From contig JASENG010000005.1 in NCBI GenBank assembly GCA_030027265.1, forward strand, positions 62,001-126,000: 64,000 nucleotides of DNA, given 5' to 3'. The notes under the pieces were generated by a model, which had not been told where the DNA came from, made no database searches, and was given only the letters and a program-made list of their open reading frames with translations. A program made the translations under genes and the position numbers. This document shows positions 25,987-35,539 of the stretch, piece by piece. Numbering within the stretch: position 1 is the stretch's first letter; every line of letters starts with the position of its first letter. The DNA is from Lysinibacillus fusiformis (GTDB lineage Bacteria; Bacillota; Bacilli; Bacillales_A; Planococcaceae).

Positions 25987-26748
25987 TTAACTTTCTTTCA
26001 CTACGCCAGACCGATATTTCGTTATGTTAGGCAATGTTAATAATCCATTCTTACTATTTCTTTCAAATATAACGCTTAATGATTCTACAAGCTTTGGGTA
26101 CATCTCGTCTTCCTTTGTCAAAGAAAATGAGGAGGATAAATGGCGGCCGATAAAACTGCTTTTATTATAAATTAAGGAATTGTCATAGGTTTTGAAAGTA
26201 TAGCCCTTTTCAAAAAAATTCTCGTAAATACCAACTGTCCCCATCATTCCATTTGAAAATCCTTTAAAATTGGGACAATATTTTCGATAAGCTGCTGCGA
26301 TTTCTTTATTAATTTTATCTTCTGCCACTCGTTCATTAGAAATAATCACCGCCTTGCCGCCTGGATTTAAAATCCTTTGGCATTCTTTCCGAAAGCTCAC
26401 CGCATCAAACCAGTGGAATGCTTGGGCTACGACAATTATATCAACACTATTATCTTTTAAAGTTGTGTTTTCCGCAGATCCATTTACTAAAATTAATTGT
26501 TTATAATCCTTCAAATTATCACTTGCTGCTTCCCGCATTTCATCATTGGGCTCAACTGCAAACACTTTAAAGCCGAACTCCAATAATTTTTTCGTCATAA
26601 TTCCAGTTCCAGATCCGATATCGGCAACTACTGAATTTTGATGCAAATTATTGTCTGTTATTAGATCCTTTAATAATTGATCCGGATAATCAGGCCGAAA
26701 TTTTGAGTAAACCACGGATTTCCCATTAAAATTAGTTTCATTTGCCAT
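25987..26748 (-). CDS. Class I SAM-dependent methyltransferase
   Basis: About 253 residues. SAM motif VADIGSGTGIMTKKLL (near 42), acidic ligand in VFAVEPNDEM, NGSAENT, and AQAFHWFD, the same FHW element as in the enzyme at 23765-24556; the two belong to one subfamily although clearly diverged. Substrate unknown. Of two adjacent ATGs, the second is better spaced from AGGTGG. Confidence 0.82.
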   Translation of the reverse strand: MANETNFNGKSVVYSKFRPDYPDQLLKDLITDNNLHQNSVVADIGSGTGIMTKKLLEFGFKVFAVEPNDEMREAASDNLKDYKQLILVNGSAENTTLKDNSVDIIVVAQAFHWFDAVSFRKECQRILNPGGKAVIISNERVAEDKINKEIAAAYRKYCPNFKGFSNGMMGTVGIYENFFEKGYTFKTYDNSLIYNKSSFIGRHLSSSFSLTKEDEMYPKLVESLSVIFERNSKNGLLTLPNITKYRSGVVKES

Positions 26749-26812
26749 CATCGCACCACCTGTAACTATCTTTTATTGCTATATAGTCTAATGCTGTTTA
26801 TACACCAAAAAA

Positions 26813-27688
26813 CTAAGTTTGAGGAAGCTCTTTTAACTTTTTCGACCGATACAATTCTCCAAATGCCGCTCCTCCGAGGATCAATACAGCTCCTGCCATC
26901 TGGATAAGGCTCAACTTTTCTCCCAAAATAGCAGCCGAAAAAATCAATGCCGATAGAGGCTCCAAGTAGCCAAGGATCGATACGGACTGAACAGGCAGTC
27001 GACCGATAGAAGAAAAATAAAAATAGCAGCCGACTCCAGTATTTATGATACCTAATATTAGTATTGGCATCAAATTACCATCAAAAACATCCACCCGGAA
27101 TCCTCGCTTCATGCCTATAAAAATTGCAACTGTCAAAAAGCTTATTACTAATTGGCACATGGCATTTTCAAGTCCCTTGATGGTTCTAGCCTTTTTATTG
27201 AATATGACCATAACGACATACATAAATGCCGATAATATTCCGAAAATTAATCCCGAGACTTTTCCCTCTGTAAAAGCCAGTCCGTTTACACAAAGCATTC
27301 CAATTATTACTGCCAAAAATCCAAGTAATTTAGCTTTTGTCATCTTTTCCTTAAATATTAACGGTGAGAGGATCATGACAATTACCGGACCGCAATAATA
27401 GGCAAGTGTGGCAATACTTACGCCAATTTGTACGTAGGCCTCATATAAAAACATCCAGCTTGCCCCCATCGCCATTCCAGAAATGACTAAATACAAAAAG
27501 TGCTTTTTATTTTTCCAAAACTCTACTTTCTTTTTAGAAATCGCAAATACAATAATTAGAAAAAGACTGCCTATCATTGTCCGTAAAAAAACAATTTCAT
27601 AACTATTTAATAGTATATAACTTGCAACAATTCCGTTTGATCCAAATAAGAGCAAGGCAAGCACATATTTAAAATAAGCATTTTTCAT
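26813..27688 (-). CDS. EamA/DMT-family transporter
   Basis: 291 residues in ten predicted helices forming two EamA repeats (about 5-135 and 148-280). GASWMFLYEAYVQIGVSIATLAYYCGP and LGYLEPLSALIFSAAILGEKLS are typical of drug/metabolite exporters. It is divergent from the LysR gene at 27877, which probably controls it. Substrate unknown. Confidence 0.88.
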   Translation of the reverse strand: MKNAYFKYVLALLLFGSNGIVASYILLNSYEIVFLRTMIGSLFLIIVFAISKKKVEFWKNKKHFLYLVISGMAMGASWMFLYEAYVQIGVSIATLAYYCGPVIVMILSPLIFKEKMTKAKLLGFLAVIIGMLCVNGLAFTEGKVSGLIFGILSAFMYVVMVIFNKKARTIKGLENAMCQLVISFLTVAIFIGMKRGFRVDVFDGNLMPILILGIINTGVGCYFYFSSIGRLPVQSVSILGYLEPLSALIFSAAILGEKLSLIQMAGAVLILGGAAFGELYRSKKLKELPQT

Positions 27689-27876
27689 TTCTCATCACCC
27701 CTTTTTTCCTGATTTTTTTGATGTCTTGAACGTGCCTACGCGCTTATCCACCTCTTGAATACCCTCACTTACATCCTTGATTTTTCAATAACAATAACAT
27801 AGCATAATGTTACACATTCTAAAATTGAATGTTTATCATAACATCCATGATAAAATGGAATGCTAAGGAGGAAGTT

Positions 27877-28746
27877 ATGAATATCCACAAATATATGGCA
27901 TTTGTCAAATCAGCAGAATATGGGAGCTTTACAAAAGCGGCAGATGCATTAAACTACACGCAATCAGGCATCAGCAGGATGATAAACGATTTGGAATCGG
28001 AATGGGGCGTATCCCTATTCGAAAGAGGACGAACAGGGATTAGTTTAACATCAGACGGCTTAAAATTATTTCCTCAACTGAAGCGGATCTGTAATGAGCA
28101 TGAGATATTGTTGAGGCAAGTTGAGGACTTACAAGAAATGAATTCAGGGATTATCAGGATTGGAACCTTCTCAAGCGTAGCAACTCATTGGCTGCCTAAC
28201 ATGATTAAATTCTTTAAATTGGACTATCCCAACATTGAATTCGAGCTGTTGTTAGGTGACTATACAGAAATCGAGAGCTGGATTATAGAAGGACGAGTTG
28301 ATTTTGGATTTTTGAGGCTACCTGCTAATGCAGAAATGGAAACTCTTCACTTGGAGCAGGACCGTTTGCTTGTGGTCCTTCCTCGCGATCATCCACTTGC
28401 TGATGGCGATATGTTTCCAATCAGTGCATTATTGAAAAGCCCATTTATGCTCTTGGAAAAGGGAGCAAAAGCAGAAATCTCGGAAATTTTCGAGAAACAT
28501 CAAATTTCACCGACAATATCTTTTACTACCTGGGATGACTATGCCATTATGTCTATGGTTGAAAACGGGCTGGGAATCAGCATTTTACCGGAATTGATTT
28601 TACACCGGGTTCCTTACAAAATCATAGCAAAAGAGCTTGAAGTGCCTGCATTTCGAAATATAGGCATTGCAATGCGCGAACAAAAAGCACTTTCACTAGC
28701 CGCCAAGAGTTTTTTAGAATACTTATCCTATAGAAAGAGAGAATGA
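27877..28746 (+). CDS. LysR-family transcription regulator
   Basis: 289 residues. N-terminal winged HTH (MNIHKYMAFVKSAEYGSFTKAADALNYTQSGISRMI) and a LysR substrate-binding domain from about 90. The start is the ATG at 27877 with AAGGAGG six bases upstream; 16 more codons are open but carry no ribosome site. It is divergent from the EamA transporter and probably its activator, a frequent arrangement. Confidence 0.9.
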   Translation: MNIHKYMAFVKSAEYGSFTKAADALNYTQSGISRMINDLESEWGVSLFERGRTGISLTSDGLKLFPQLKRICNEHEILLRQVEDLQEMNSGIIRIGTFSSVATHWLPNMIKFFKLDYPNIEFELLLGDYTEIESWIIEGRVDFGFLRLPANAEMETLHLEQDRLLVVLPRDHPLADGDMFPISALLKSPFMLLEKGAKAEISEIFEKHQISPTISFTTWDDYAIMSMVENGLGISILPELILHRVPYKIIAKELEVPAFRNIGIAMREQKALSLAAKSFLEYLSYRKRE

Positions 28747-28858
28747 TTATTTTTGATGGTAATATACATTTAAACATTCTGCAAAAGACCATATGTTCTG
28801 TCCAATAAACATTAAAAAAACAAATCCGCGCATGGAATTTGCTCTCCAGATTCAATAT

Positions 28859-29302
28859 TCATGGGAGATATCCTATTTTTTCTAAGATTTTCATAGTGGT
28901 ATAATTTAATGTAGGCAAATCTTTTAAAGGAAAGTAGGAGAGTTTTAAACTTTCGTCGTCCATTTTAAGAGTGCCTTCCGTGTTATTTGCTTTATAAACC
29001 ACAGTCGCATTATAAATTTCATCACCATGGGGGAATTTAAAGTAAAATTCCTTACCTGAGACGATCGTCACTAGCTCTAATGATTTTGCTGTAAGTCCGG
29101 TTTCCTCAAAAAGTTCCCGTTGTGCCGTCTCCTCGAAAGTATCCCCCATTTCCATGCCGCCTCCAGGTAGCCCCCAATCAAGTGTATCCGAGCGCAGCTG
29201 GAGCAAAATTTCATGCTCACTGTTTTGAACGATTATGGCCGAACCGGGAGCGATAATCGGTTTAGTTCCTATAAAGTTTCTTAGATATTTTATGTAGTTC
29301 AT
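28859..29302 (-). CDS. Nudix hydrolase
   Basis: 147 residues. Hydrolyses a nucleoside-diphosphate-linked substrate. The Nudix box reads GGGMEMGDTFEETAQRELFEETGL: the REUxEExGU core is intact and the first glutamate is replaced by aspartate. Substrate not predictable. Stand-alone, with a second Nudix gene nearby. Confidence 0.88.
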   Translation of the reverse strand: MNYIKYLRNFIGTKPIIAPGSAIIVQNSEHEILLQLRSDTLDWGLPGGGMEMGDTFEETAQRELFEETGLTAKSLELVTIVSGKEFYFKFPHGDEIYNATVVYKANNTEGTLKMDDESLKLSYFPLKDLPTLNYTTMKILEKIGYLP

Positions 29303-29367
29303 GTTTACTCCTTTTACTTTTGCCAGCCTAATAGTTTAATTTCTTTAAAGTATAATTGTATCCACAC

Positions 29368-29583
29368 TCATTCAGTGCTAGGTTTTTTTTTTTCGAAAGA
29401 ATATAGCATAAAACCCACCAACATTCCGATTGCTATTCCGAGCCCTAAACTGCCAACAGCCAACAATACATTTCCCAGCATAATTCCAATTGGACTTAGC
29501 AACGAACCCCCCAACAAGCCAAAAGTCATGCCGTATATTAAATAGTTTTCTAATTTTGGTCCCCTACTATCTGAATCTCCCAT
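29368..29583 (-). CDS. Small glycine-rich membrane protein
   Basis: About 71 residues with two glycine-rich helices (YLIYGMTFGLLGGSLLSPIGIMLG and VGSLGLGIAIGMLVGFMLYSF) and a charged tail. Its ATG shares a base with the stop codon of the upstream Nudix gene (TAATG), and GGGAGGGAG lies before it, so it is translationally coupled. Unknown function. Confidence 0.65.
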   Translation of the reverse strand: MGDSDSRGPKLENYLIYGMTFGLLGGSLLSPIGIMLGNVLLAVGSLGLGIAIGMLVGFMLYSFEKKKPSTE

Positions 29584-30041
29584 TACACTCCCTCCCGAAG
29601 TCTCAATTTTAATGCCTCTTTGACCGCCCAAATTTGATGTTCATGCAATAATTTTTCAATTGCTCGAATGGGTTCCATCCAGACTAGAAAGTGATCGTCT
29701 TCCGTTGGATCATCTACTTGTTTGCCCATTTCACATAAATAAAAATGACCTTCGCTTAAGTAATATTTGAGCTCATGTGTAGAATAAAAATATCTTTGAG
29801 CACAACCTATAAAATGACCGAGTTCAATATCCAGTCCCAGCTCTTCTAAAGCTTCTCTTTTCATACATTCCTCATGAGTCTCACTTTTTTCGATTCCTCC
29901 CCCAGGAAGGAAATACTGCCCATCGCCAGTTTGGATAAGTGCAATTTTATTTTGCTGATTATGAAACATTACACCGTAAACAGCTGGCCTAATTATGTAT
30001 TCTTTTTTTTCATCTTTTTGGCCAAATGTAACCAATCCCAT
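29583..30041 (-). CDS. Nudix hydrolase
   Basis: About 152 residues. Nudix box GGGIEKSETHEECMKREALEELGL, fully conserved. The N-terminal VYGVMFHNQQNKIALIQ strand and the C-terminal HFLVWMEP are typical of MutT-like members. The start at 30041 has AGGAG about 11 bases upstream; an ATG seven codons earlier is possible. First gene of a two-gene unit with the small membrane protein. Confidence 0.88.
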   Translation of the reverse strand: MGLVTFGQKDEKKEYIIRPAVYGVMFHNQQNKIALIQTGDGQYFLPGGGIEKSETHEECMKREALEELGLDIELGHFIGCAQRYFYSTHELKYYLSEGHFYLCEMGKQVDDPTEDDHFLVWMEPIRAIEKLLHEHQIWAVKEALKLRLREGV

Positions 30042-30151
30042 CTTTAACTTCTCTCCTATCATTTCAATTTTTATCCAATTATACTATTTTATCTATACGA
30101 ACATAGTCTGTTAAAAAACTATGTCAATAAACACTAGAAAAAGCAAAAGAA

Positions 30152-30176
30152 CTCGAATTCATTCGTTGAATTCGAG
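30152..30176 (-). terminator. Terminator of the DinB gene (CTCGAAT family)
   Basis: Ten-base perfect stem CTCGAATTCA / TGAATTCGAG, five-base loop, then GTTCTTTTGCTTTTTC on the minus strand. Shares the CTCGAAT core with the hairpins at 39441, 41552 and 46924. Confidence 0.75.
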
Positions 30177-30200
30177 CTAGGATTAATTTAGATTTTTTGA

Positions 30201-30707
30201 TTAAACAAATTCCTTTTCAGCTAGCCCCAAAATATCTGTATTAGCTGGAGTATGGCCTAACAGACGCAGCATTACGGAAATTTGTCCCTTATGATGAAAT
30301 TCGTGTGTCATGGAATGGATGAGTAATTGATGGGGTGTTTTTCTAATAAGCCCGCTATCTGCTCTCCAAGCTAGTTCTTTTTCGATAATCTCATCAAATT
30401 TATGGCTGAATCGGTGTATCACAGCTTCTACATAATTATCAGCTTGTATAAAATAATCTTTTATGTCATCTATTTGCATCTCTTGCATTTCATCTTTTGT
30501 TAATAACGGTGATGTTGTTTGCGAAAGTATAAATGAGCCTAACCAAGCATGATAGCATCCTGCAATGTGAATAAGAGAATCTCTTATACTTTGAAATCCA
30601 AATTCAAATTCTTTCGTAAACTCCTGTTCATTCACTTCTTTACACTGATCTAATAGAATCTGTCTTGTTTGTTTTACCCATTCATATTCTTGTTTGACCA
30701 ACACCAT
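30201..30707 (-). CDS. DinB-family protein
   Basis: 168 residues, four-helix DinB/YfiT bundle. The three metal-ligand histidines are visible: one in SLIHIAGCYHAWL and two in THEFHHKGQ. Family members include bacillithiol S-transferases and uncharacterised damage-induced proteins; the substrate here is unknown. A second, diverged DinB-type gene is at 41694-42176. Confidence 0.85.
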   Translation of the reverse strand: MVLVKQEYEWVKQTRQILLDQCKEVNEQEFTKEFEFGFQSIRDSLIHIAGCYHAWLGSFILSQTTSPLLTKDEMQEMQIDDIKDYFIQADNYVEAVIHRFSHKFDEIIEKELAWRADSGLIRKTPHQLLIHSMTHEFHHKGQISVMLRLLGHTPANTDILGLAEKEFV

Positions 30708-30811
30708 TCTCCCCTTTCAATATTTACTAAAATAATGGACATGACAATATAAAAAAACTTTAATATTAATGAGCAATCCTTGTGAAAATCAGGAAAAAGC
30801 AAAGAAAGAAT

Positions 30812-31408
30812 TTACTTTACACTCGTTGATATAAACATGGAGGCATCCTGATTCATAAAGATACGATTCCCATGATGGAAGGTCTCGATCGTGGTTGCAG
30901 CAAAACCAACTTCTTGTAATTTTTGTTTCAATTCATTGTGCTCGAAACCGTTATGAACCATTGGATGATTGATTTTATCATTTTTATCAAAATCAATAAT
31001 GATCAGTTTCCCATCATCATTTAAAATGTTATACAACTCCCGTAAAATTTTCGTGGTATCCGGTATATGAAGAAGAACCAGTGACACTAAAACTATATCT
31101 GCCTTAAGTTCCGGTGTCTCTTGAGTAAAATCTGAATAAAGTACTTTTGCATTGTCAATTTCCTTGTGCGAAATTTTAGCCTGCGCAACCTCCAACATTT
31201 GATTGGATGAATCGACCAATAAAGCAGAATCCACTAAATCTGTCAGCTCTAAACTAATTAAACCCGTCCCACTACCATAGTCTATTAACGTTTTTGTTTT
31301 ACTATTTTGTAATTGTGGTCTTACTTCCTTAACAATAATGTTGGCTAATTCAATTCGATCTTCTGTGTCATATCTTTTGGCCATTTGTTCAAAAACGTTA
31401 TTTTCCAT
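30812..31408 (-). CDS. Class I SAM-dependent methyltransferase
   Basis: About 198 residues. SAM motif LIDYGSGTGLISLEL, acidic ligand in LLVDSSNQML, and DIVLVSLVLLHIPD. Substrate unknown. AAAGGAG precedes the ATG at 31408 by seven bases, so this is preferred to the ATG two codons earlier. It lies 50 bp downstream of ccdA and could belong to that operon. Confidence 0.85.
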   Translation of the reverse strand: MENNVFEQMAKRYDTEDRIELANIIVKEVRPQLQNSKTKTLIDYGSGTGLISLELTDLVDSALLVDSSNQMLEVAQAKISHKEIDNAKVLYSDFTQETPELKADIVLVSLVLLHIPDTTKILRELYNILNDDGKLIIIDFDKNDKINHPMVHNGFEHNELKQKLQEVGFAATTIETFHHGNRIFMNQDASMFISTSVK

Positions 31409-31461
31409 ATGCATTCTCCTTTGTCTCCTAATGCAAAGCTTATTAGTGATTCAAATTGGAA

Positions 31462-32184
31462 CTAAAAACCTTGAAAACCTCCGAAAATCGGCTGCAGCAG
31501 AGAATTGATTAAAGTAAATTTATCGAAATATAATATAATACCCATTATCACCATAATTGCCCCACCTATTTTCATCAGCGTATTGCTATATTTCTTGATC
31601 CAATTGAATTTGGAAATAAAAAATGCCATTAATAGGAATGGTACGCTAAAGCCTAAAATATAAGCAAGCATATACCAAAGTCCTTGTGAAGGGTTTGTCC
31701 CAACCATTGTCAATGTAGCTGCCAGAATCGGTCCGGTACAGGGAGTCCAGCCAACTGCAAAGGCTAATCCAATTAAAATCGACCCCAAGTATCCAGCTGG
31801 TCTATTTTGAATATGGAGTTTACGCTCTTTCATCATAAACTTTGGCTGCAGCAGACCAAGAGTAACCACCCCAAAGAAAACCATCAGGATTGCACCAATT
31901 TGTCGAATTAAATCCCCGTATTGGAAATACCAGTTTTCTACATGAGTTGAACCTTCTGCTGTTCCCAAACCTAGTATTAAATAGATAATGGAAAAACCTA
32001 GCAGGAAAAATATTGTATGCAAGATTGCTTTTTTTTGCCCTTTTAGTTCTCCATTTTGTATTTCATTGATATTTAAACCTGTAATATATGACAAGAAAAC
32101 AGGATACAACGGAAAAACACAAGGCGATAGAAATGTTAAAAGCCCTGCTCCTAAAGCAAGAAAAATTGACACATTCGCGTCCAT
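31462..32184 (-). CDS. ccdA: CcdA-family thiol-disulfide transporter
   Basis: 240 residues with six helices. Carries electrons across the membrane to extracytoplasmic thioredoxin-like proteins. The paired redox cysteines lie in FLSPCVFPLYPVF (helix 1) and GWTPCTGPILAA (helix 4), with the flanking prolines conserved. It sits downstream of a TlpA/ResA-like gene and a small membrane protein gene, its probable redox partners. Confidence 0.92.
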   Translation of the reverse strand: MDANVSIFLALGAGLLTFLSPCVFPLYPVFLSYITGLNINEIQNGELKGQKKAILHTIFFLLGFSIIYLILGLGTAEGSTHVENWYFQYGDLIRQIGAILMVFFGVVTLGLLQPKFMMKERKLHIQNRPAGYLGSILIGLAFAVGWTPCTGPILAATLTMVGTNPSQGLWYMLAYILGFSVPFLLMAFFISKFNWIKKYSNTLMKIGGAIMVIMGIILYFDKFTLINSLLQPIFGGFQGF

Positions 32185-32290
32185 AAATAGCCCTCCAAAA
32201 ACAGTTGTACTTCATGCTAAGAGCGACCTAAATCTCAAAAATAGGCCGCTCCTTAATGTTTTTTATTCATTACGATTACTTTCTCTAACT

Positions 32291-32497
32291 TCAACTTAAG
32301 TTAGCCAATTTTTTTCGATAAAAAATAGCCCACGCCAAAAATAAAAGATCGACAGCGCTTTTTCCAAGCAGAACAAATGCGTGGTACTCCAGCGGAAAAA
32401 TTATAAGAAGCAAGACTGATAAGATAATTGTTGGCAAAATAATATAGAACCACATTCTGACAATTGGATTTTTAAAATTCATCTCGAATCTTTCCAT
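32291..32497 (-). CDS. Small membrane protein in redox operon
   Basis: 68 residues, two helices (WFYIILPTIILSVLLLIIF and HAFVLLGKSAVDLLFLAWAIFY) and a basic tail. GGGGG lies eight bases before the ATG. It sits between the thioredoxin-like and ccdA genes and is probably co-transcribed with both. No cysteine is present, so it does not itself carry thiols. Function unknown. Confidence 0.65.
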   Translation of the reverse strand: MERFEMNFKNPIVRMWFYIILPTIILSVLLLIIFPLEYHAFVLLGKSAVDLLFLAWAIFYRKKLANLS

Positions 32498-32534
32498 TTC
32501 TCATACCCCCAATAATCTTGAATTTTACTACTAT

Positions 32535-33077
32535 TTACAACTTTTCAATCAATGCATTTAGTTGCTTATGTTCAATGGGCCCTTGTATCTTGTACTTCAT
32601 AGTCCCAACTGTATCAAAAATTAAGGTTGTTGGATAAGTTAATATCTGAAAAGAGTTTTCCAGTGACTTCTCTTTATCTAAGAATACGGGAAAATCCAAA
32701 TCATACAACGCTAGAAATTTCATGGCATTCTTGCGACTATCCACAGATATTGCATTAATCGCCAATAATTCTGCTTGCTCATTTTTCCCTTCATAAAAAG
32801 CTTTTAACTCTGTCGCTTCCGTATGACAAGGCTTGCACCAGGAAGCCCAAAAATTTAATACAAGAATTTTCCCCTGGTACTCCTTCATGGGGACAACTGT
32901 TTCATCTAACTTAATTAGATCGGATGTAAAATCCAATTTTTTGGTACCATCACTTGAATCAACAATCGAATTATCATCATTCTTATGTTTGGTTAACTCT
33001 GTATTCAAGCAAACAACAATTAATACAACTACAGTAAATGCAGAAACTATTAATCCAACTGTCTTTTTACTAATCAT
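32535..33077 (-). CDS. TlpA/ResA-like membrane-anchored thioredoxin
   Basis: 180 residues: an N-terminal membrane anchor (about 5-24), then a thioredoxin-like domain with the active site WASWCKPC and the cis-proline region LTYPTTLIFD. Likely reduces disulfides on the outer face of the membrane, with electrons from the CcdA protein of the same operon. Specific target unknown; no cytochrome c genes nearby. Confidence 0.9.
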   Translation of the reverse strand: MISKKTVGLIVSAFTVVVLIVVCLNTELTKHKNDDNSIVDSSDGTKKLDFTSDLIKLDETVVPMKEYQGKILVLNFWASWCKPCHTEATELKAFYEGKNEQAELLAINAISVDSRKNAMKFLALYDLDFPVFLDKEKSLENSFQILTYPTTLIFDTVGTMKYKIQGPIEHKQLNALIEKL

Positions 33078-33192
33078 TAGAACTCCTAAACAATAATATT
33101 ATATGTATATAGTTTACCACAATTTAACAAATATTCATACAAAGACTTGTAAGGTTGAATAGTTCGGGTTGAGTTTTGATTACTTGGAATCC

Positions 33193-34092
33193 TCAAACTT
33201 CAAAGTATTCCAGGAATTTTCGCACTAGTCGGGATTGACTTCGATTTTTTGAGTAAATTCCGCCAAATGACAGGTTAAAGTTTAATGGAAAACCCGTTAA
33301 AGGAATTGAAACGATTCGACCACTTTCTATATAGGGATCGTCTATCAACATCAAACTGGAAAACAAACTGATTCCCAACCCTTCAGAGACCGATTTCTTA
33401 ATAACCTCCGAATTAGTTGATTTAAAAATTATATTTAGTGGCCCATATTGTTTTTCAAAATCCTCAATTAAATTATGATAAAAATTCTTCCCATAAATTA
33501 CAAATGGATGTTCTCTTATATCCATTAACTGCAGTTCTTTATTAAAAGCCAATATCGAATCTTTCGGTACAATTACGTTAAAGGTTCCTTGGGAATGCAA
33601 TGAGTGAAGTGAAATATGCTCAGGCAGCCTATGTTCAACAGTATTAAATAAAGCAATCAAACCCAAATCTACTTTGTTTTGATTGACCTCTTCGATTACC
33701 TCTTCATTATCGATTTCCATGATGGTCACTTTGATTTGCGGGAAATCCTTATTGAATCTGGCGAGAGCTTTCGGTAGATACGTCATAAATATACTGGGAA
33801 CAGTGGCAATCTTCAGCTCTCCATTATACGAAGAATTTAAGGATTGAATTTCTTCTTTTAATTCATCCGTTTTTTTTAAGATTTCAAGGACTTTCGTGAT
33901 TATATTACGCCCTTCCTCGGTAGGAATCGTACCGTTTCGTGAGCGTTTAAAGAGCTGAACACCAAATTCCTTTTCCAATAAAGAAATCGATTGGCTTATA
34001 GCAGATTGGGTAACATGCAGTTTTTTGGCAGCAATCGACATTGATTTTGTTTCAATTACTTCTTTGATATATTCCAGCTGTTCGAAATTCAT
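33193..34092 (-). CDS. LysR-family transcription regulator
   Basis: 299 residues. HTH MNFEQLEYIKEVIETKSMSIAAKKLHVTQSAISQSI; CynR/CysB-like effector domain from about 90. It is divergent from the MFS gene at 34223, its most probable target, and upstream of the TlpA-like operon. No operator could be fixed in the AT-rich gap. Confidence 0.92.
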   Translation of the reverse strand: MNFEQLEYIKEVIETKSMSIAAKKLHVTQSAISQSISLLEKEFGVQLFKRSRNGTIPTEEGRNIITKVLEILKKTDELKEEIQSLNSSYNGELKIATVPSIFMTYLPKALARFNKDFPQIKVTIMEIDNEEVIEEVNQNKVDLGLIALFNTVEHRLPEHISLHSLHSQGTFNVIVPKDSILAFNKELQLMDIREHPFVIYGKNFYHNLIEDFEKQYGPLNIIFKSTNSEVIKKSVSEGLGISLFSSLMLIDDPYIESGRIVSIPLTGFPLNFNLSFGGIYSKNRSQSRLVRKFLEYFEV

Positions 34093-34222
34093 TGTATTCT
34101 CCCTTATATTAGTTCTACTTATATTAATATTAATAATTATAATTATACATTAATCTTATTTAACTATATAATCAGTAAGGTTAAAAATCGACATGTTATA
34201 TAAGAAAGAAGAGAAGAAATAA

Positions 34223-35440
34223 ATGAGAGAGAAAATATGGACAAAAGATTTTATTTTTGTGTGTTTAAGTAATTTTTTTGTATCATTAAACTTTTATATC
34301 CTTGCAACAGCATTCCCCTTATATGTGAAAGATATATTAAACGGGAATGAACAGCAGATGGGATTAGCAATAACGATTTATTCACTGGGGATTGTACTGA
34401 TTAGACCTTTCTCTGGACTATGGGTGGATCGTTTCGGCAACAAGAAAATAGCTTTAGTCGGCTTATGTATTTTTCTTATCGCCTCTGTCAGTTATTTTGG
34501 GGTGATGGGAATTGTTCTTTTCCTGGTTATTCGTTTTATTCACGGGATGGGCTATGCACTTGCTTCAACAGCAACGACAACGATTGCCTCCCAGCTTATA
34601 CCTGTTTCACGACAAGGTGAGGGAGTAGGCTATTTCAGTATGTTTATGAGCCTTGCAATGGTTATTGGACCAGCATGCGGGCTATTTCTATGGAAAGACA
34701 AAAACATTACAGTATTGCTTTTAGCAGCATGTATTATCTCGGCACTTTCACTCCTGTTTGCCTTTGCATTACGTAAATCTCAACCAAAACAAAATTCAAC
34801 AGAATCAGTTCAAAATATGGTACCAAATCCGAAAAAGAAAATGCAAATTAGTGACTTTATCGAAGCAAAAGCATTGCCAATTTCACTATTGGCATTTTTA
34901 CTTGCTTTTTCGTATAGTTCTTTATCTGGTTTTTTGGCTTCATTTACAGCAGAAATCAATCAAACACAAGTGGCAAGCTTATTTTTTGTGGTGTTCGCCT
35001 TGATGATTGTGCTGTTTCGTCCGATTGTCGGGAAGGCTTTTGATAAATATAAAGAACATTATCTATATTATCCGGCGATTTTACTGTTTGGCATTGGTTT
35101 AATTCTGCTAAGTCAATCTCATTCTGGAAAAATGGTTTTACTTTCCGCTTTACTAATGGGCATTGGCTACGGCGCACTATTTTCATGTTTTCAGGCGCTT
35201 ACTGTTAAGCTTTCCCCAACCCATCGTAGAGGAATCGCCACTGCCACATTCTTATTGTTTTTTGATATCGGTTACGGTGTAGGCTCTTATTTTATGGGAC
35301 TCATCGCTTCTATCGTTAGTTATAGTGTGATGTATGAAACAGCAGGGATTATTACCTTGCTATCAGTGAGCCTCTATTATCTGTTCCATCATCGTCCACA
35401 ATCTAAGAAACAGCTTAATCAAGATCAACACGCAATTTAA
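34223..35440 (+). CDS. MFS transporter (drug efflux type)
   Basis: 405 residues, twelve helices. Motif A is visible between helices 2 and 3 (GLWVDRFGNKKIALVG), and motif-C-like glycine-rich helix 5 (SMAMVIGPACGLFLW-type) suggests an exporter. Divergent from a LysR gene. Substrate not predictable. The ribosome site is weak (GAAGAGAAG). Confidence 0.88.
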   Translation: MREKIWTKDFIFVCLSNFFVSLNFYILATAFPLYVKDILNGNEQQMGLAITIYSLGIVLIRPFSGLWVDRFGNKKIALVGLCIFLIASVSYFGVMGIVLFLVIRFIHGMGYALASTATTTIASQLIPVSRQGEGVGYFSMFMSLAMVIGPACGLFLWKDKNITVLLLAACIISALSLLFAFALRKSQPKQNSTESVQNMVPNPKKKMQISDFIEAKALPISLLAFLLAFSYSSLSGFLASFTAEINQTQVASLFFVVFALMIVLFRPIVGKAFDKYKEHYLYYPAILLFGIGLILLSQSHSGKMVLLSALLMGIGYGALFSCFQALTVKLSPTHRRGIATATFLLFFDIGYGVGSYFMGLIASIVSYSVMYETAGIITLLSVSLYYLFHHRPQSKKQLNQDQHAI

Positions 35441-35459
35441 TCGAATTGCCAAATACAAA

Positions 35460-35494
35460 AGCCTGTTACTCAGCCATAAAGTAACAGGCTTTTT
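35460..35494 (+). terminator. Rho-independent terminator of the MFS gene
   Basis: Ten-base stem GCCTGTTACT / AGTAACAGGC with flanking A/T pairs, followed by TTTTT. It lies 20 bases past the stop codon. Confidence 0.85.
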
Positions 35495-35539
35495 AAGTTT
35501 GCAGTTTTCTACATTAAGCAGCAGCTTTTCCTTCGCAAA

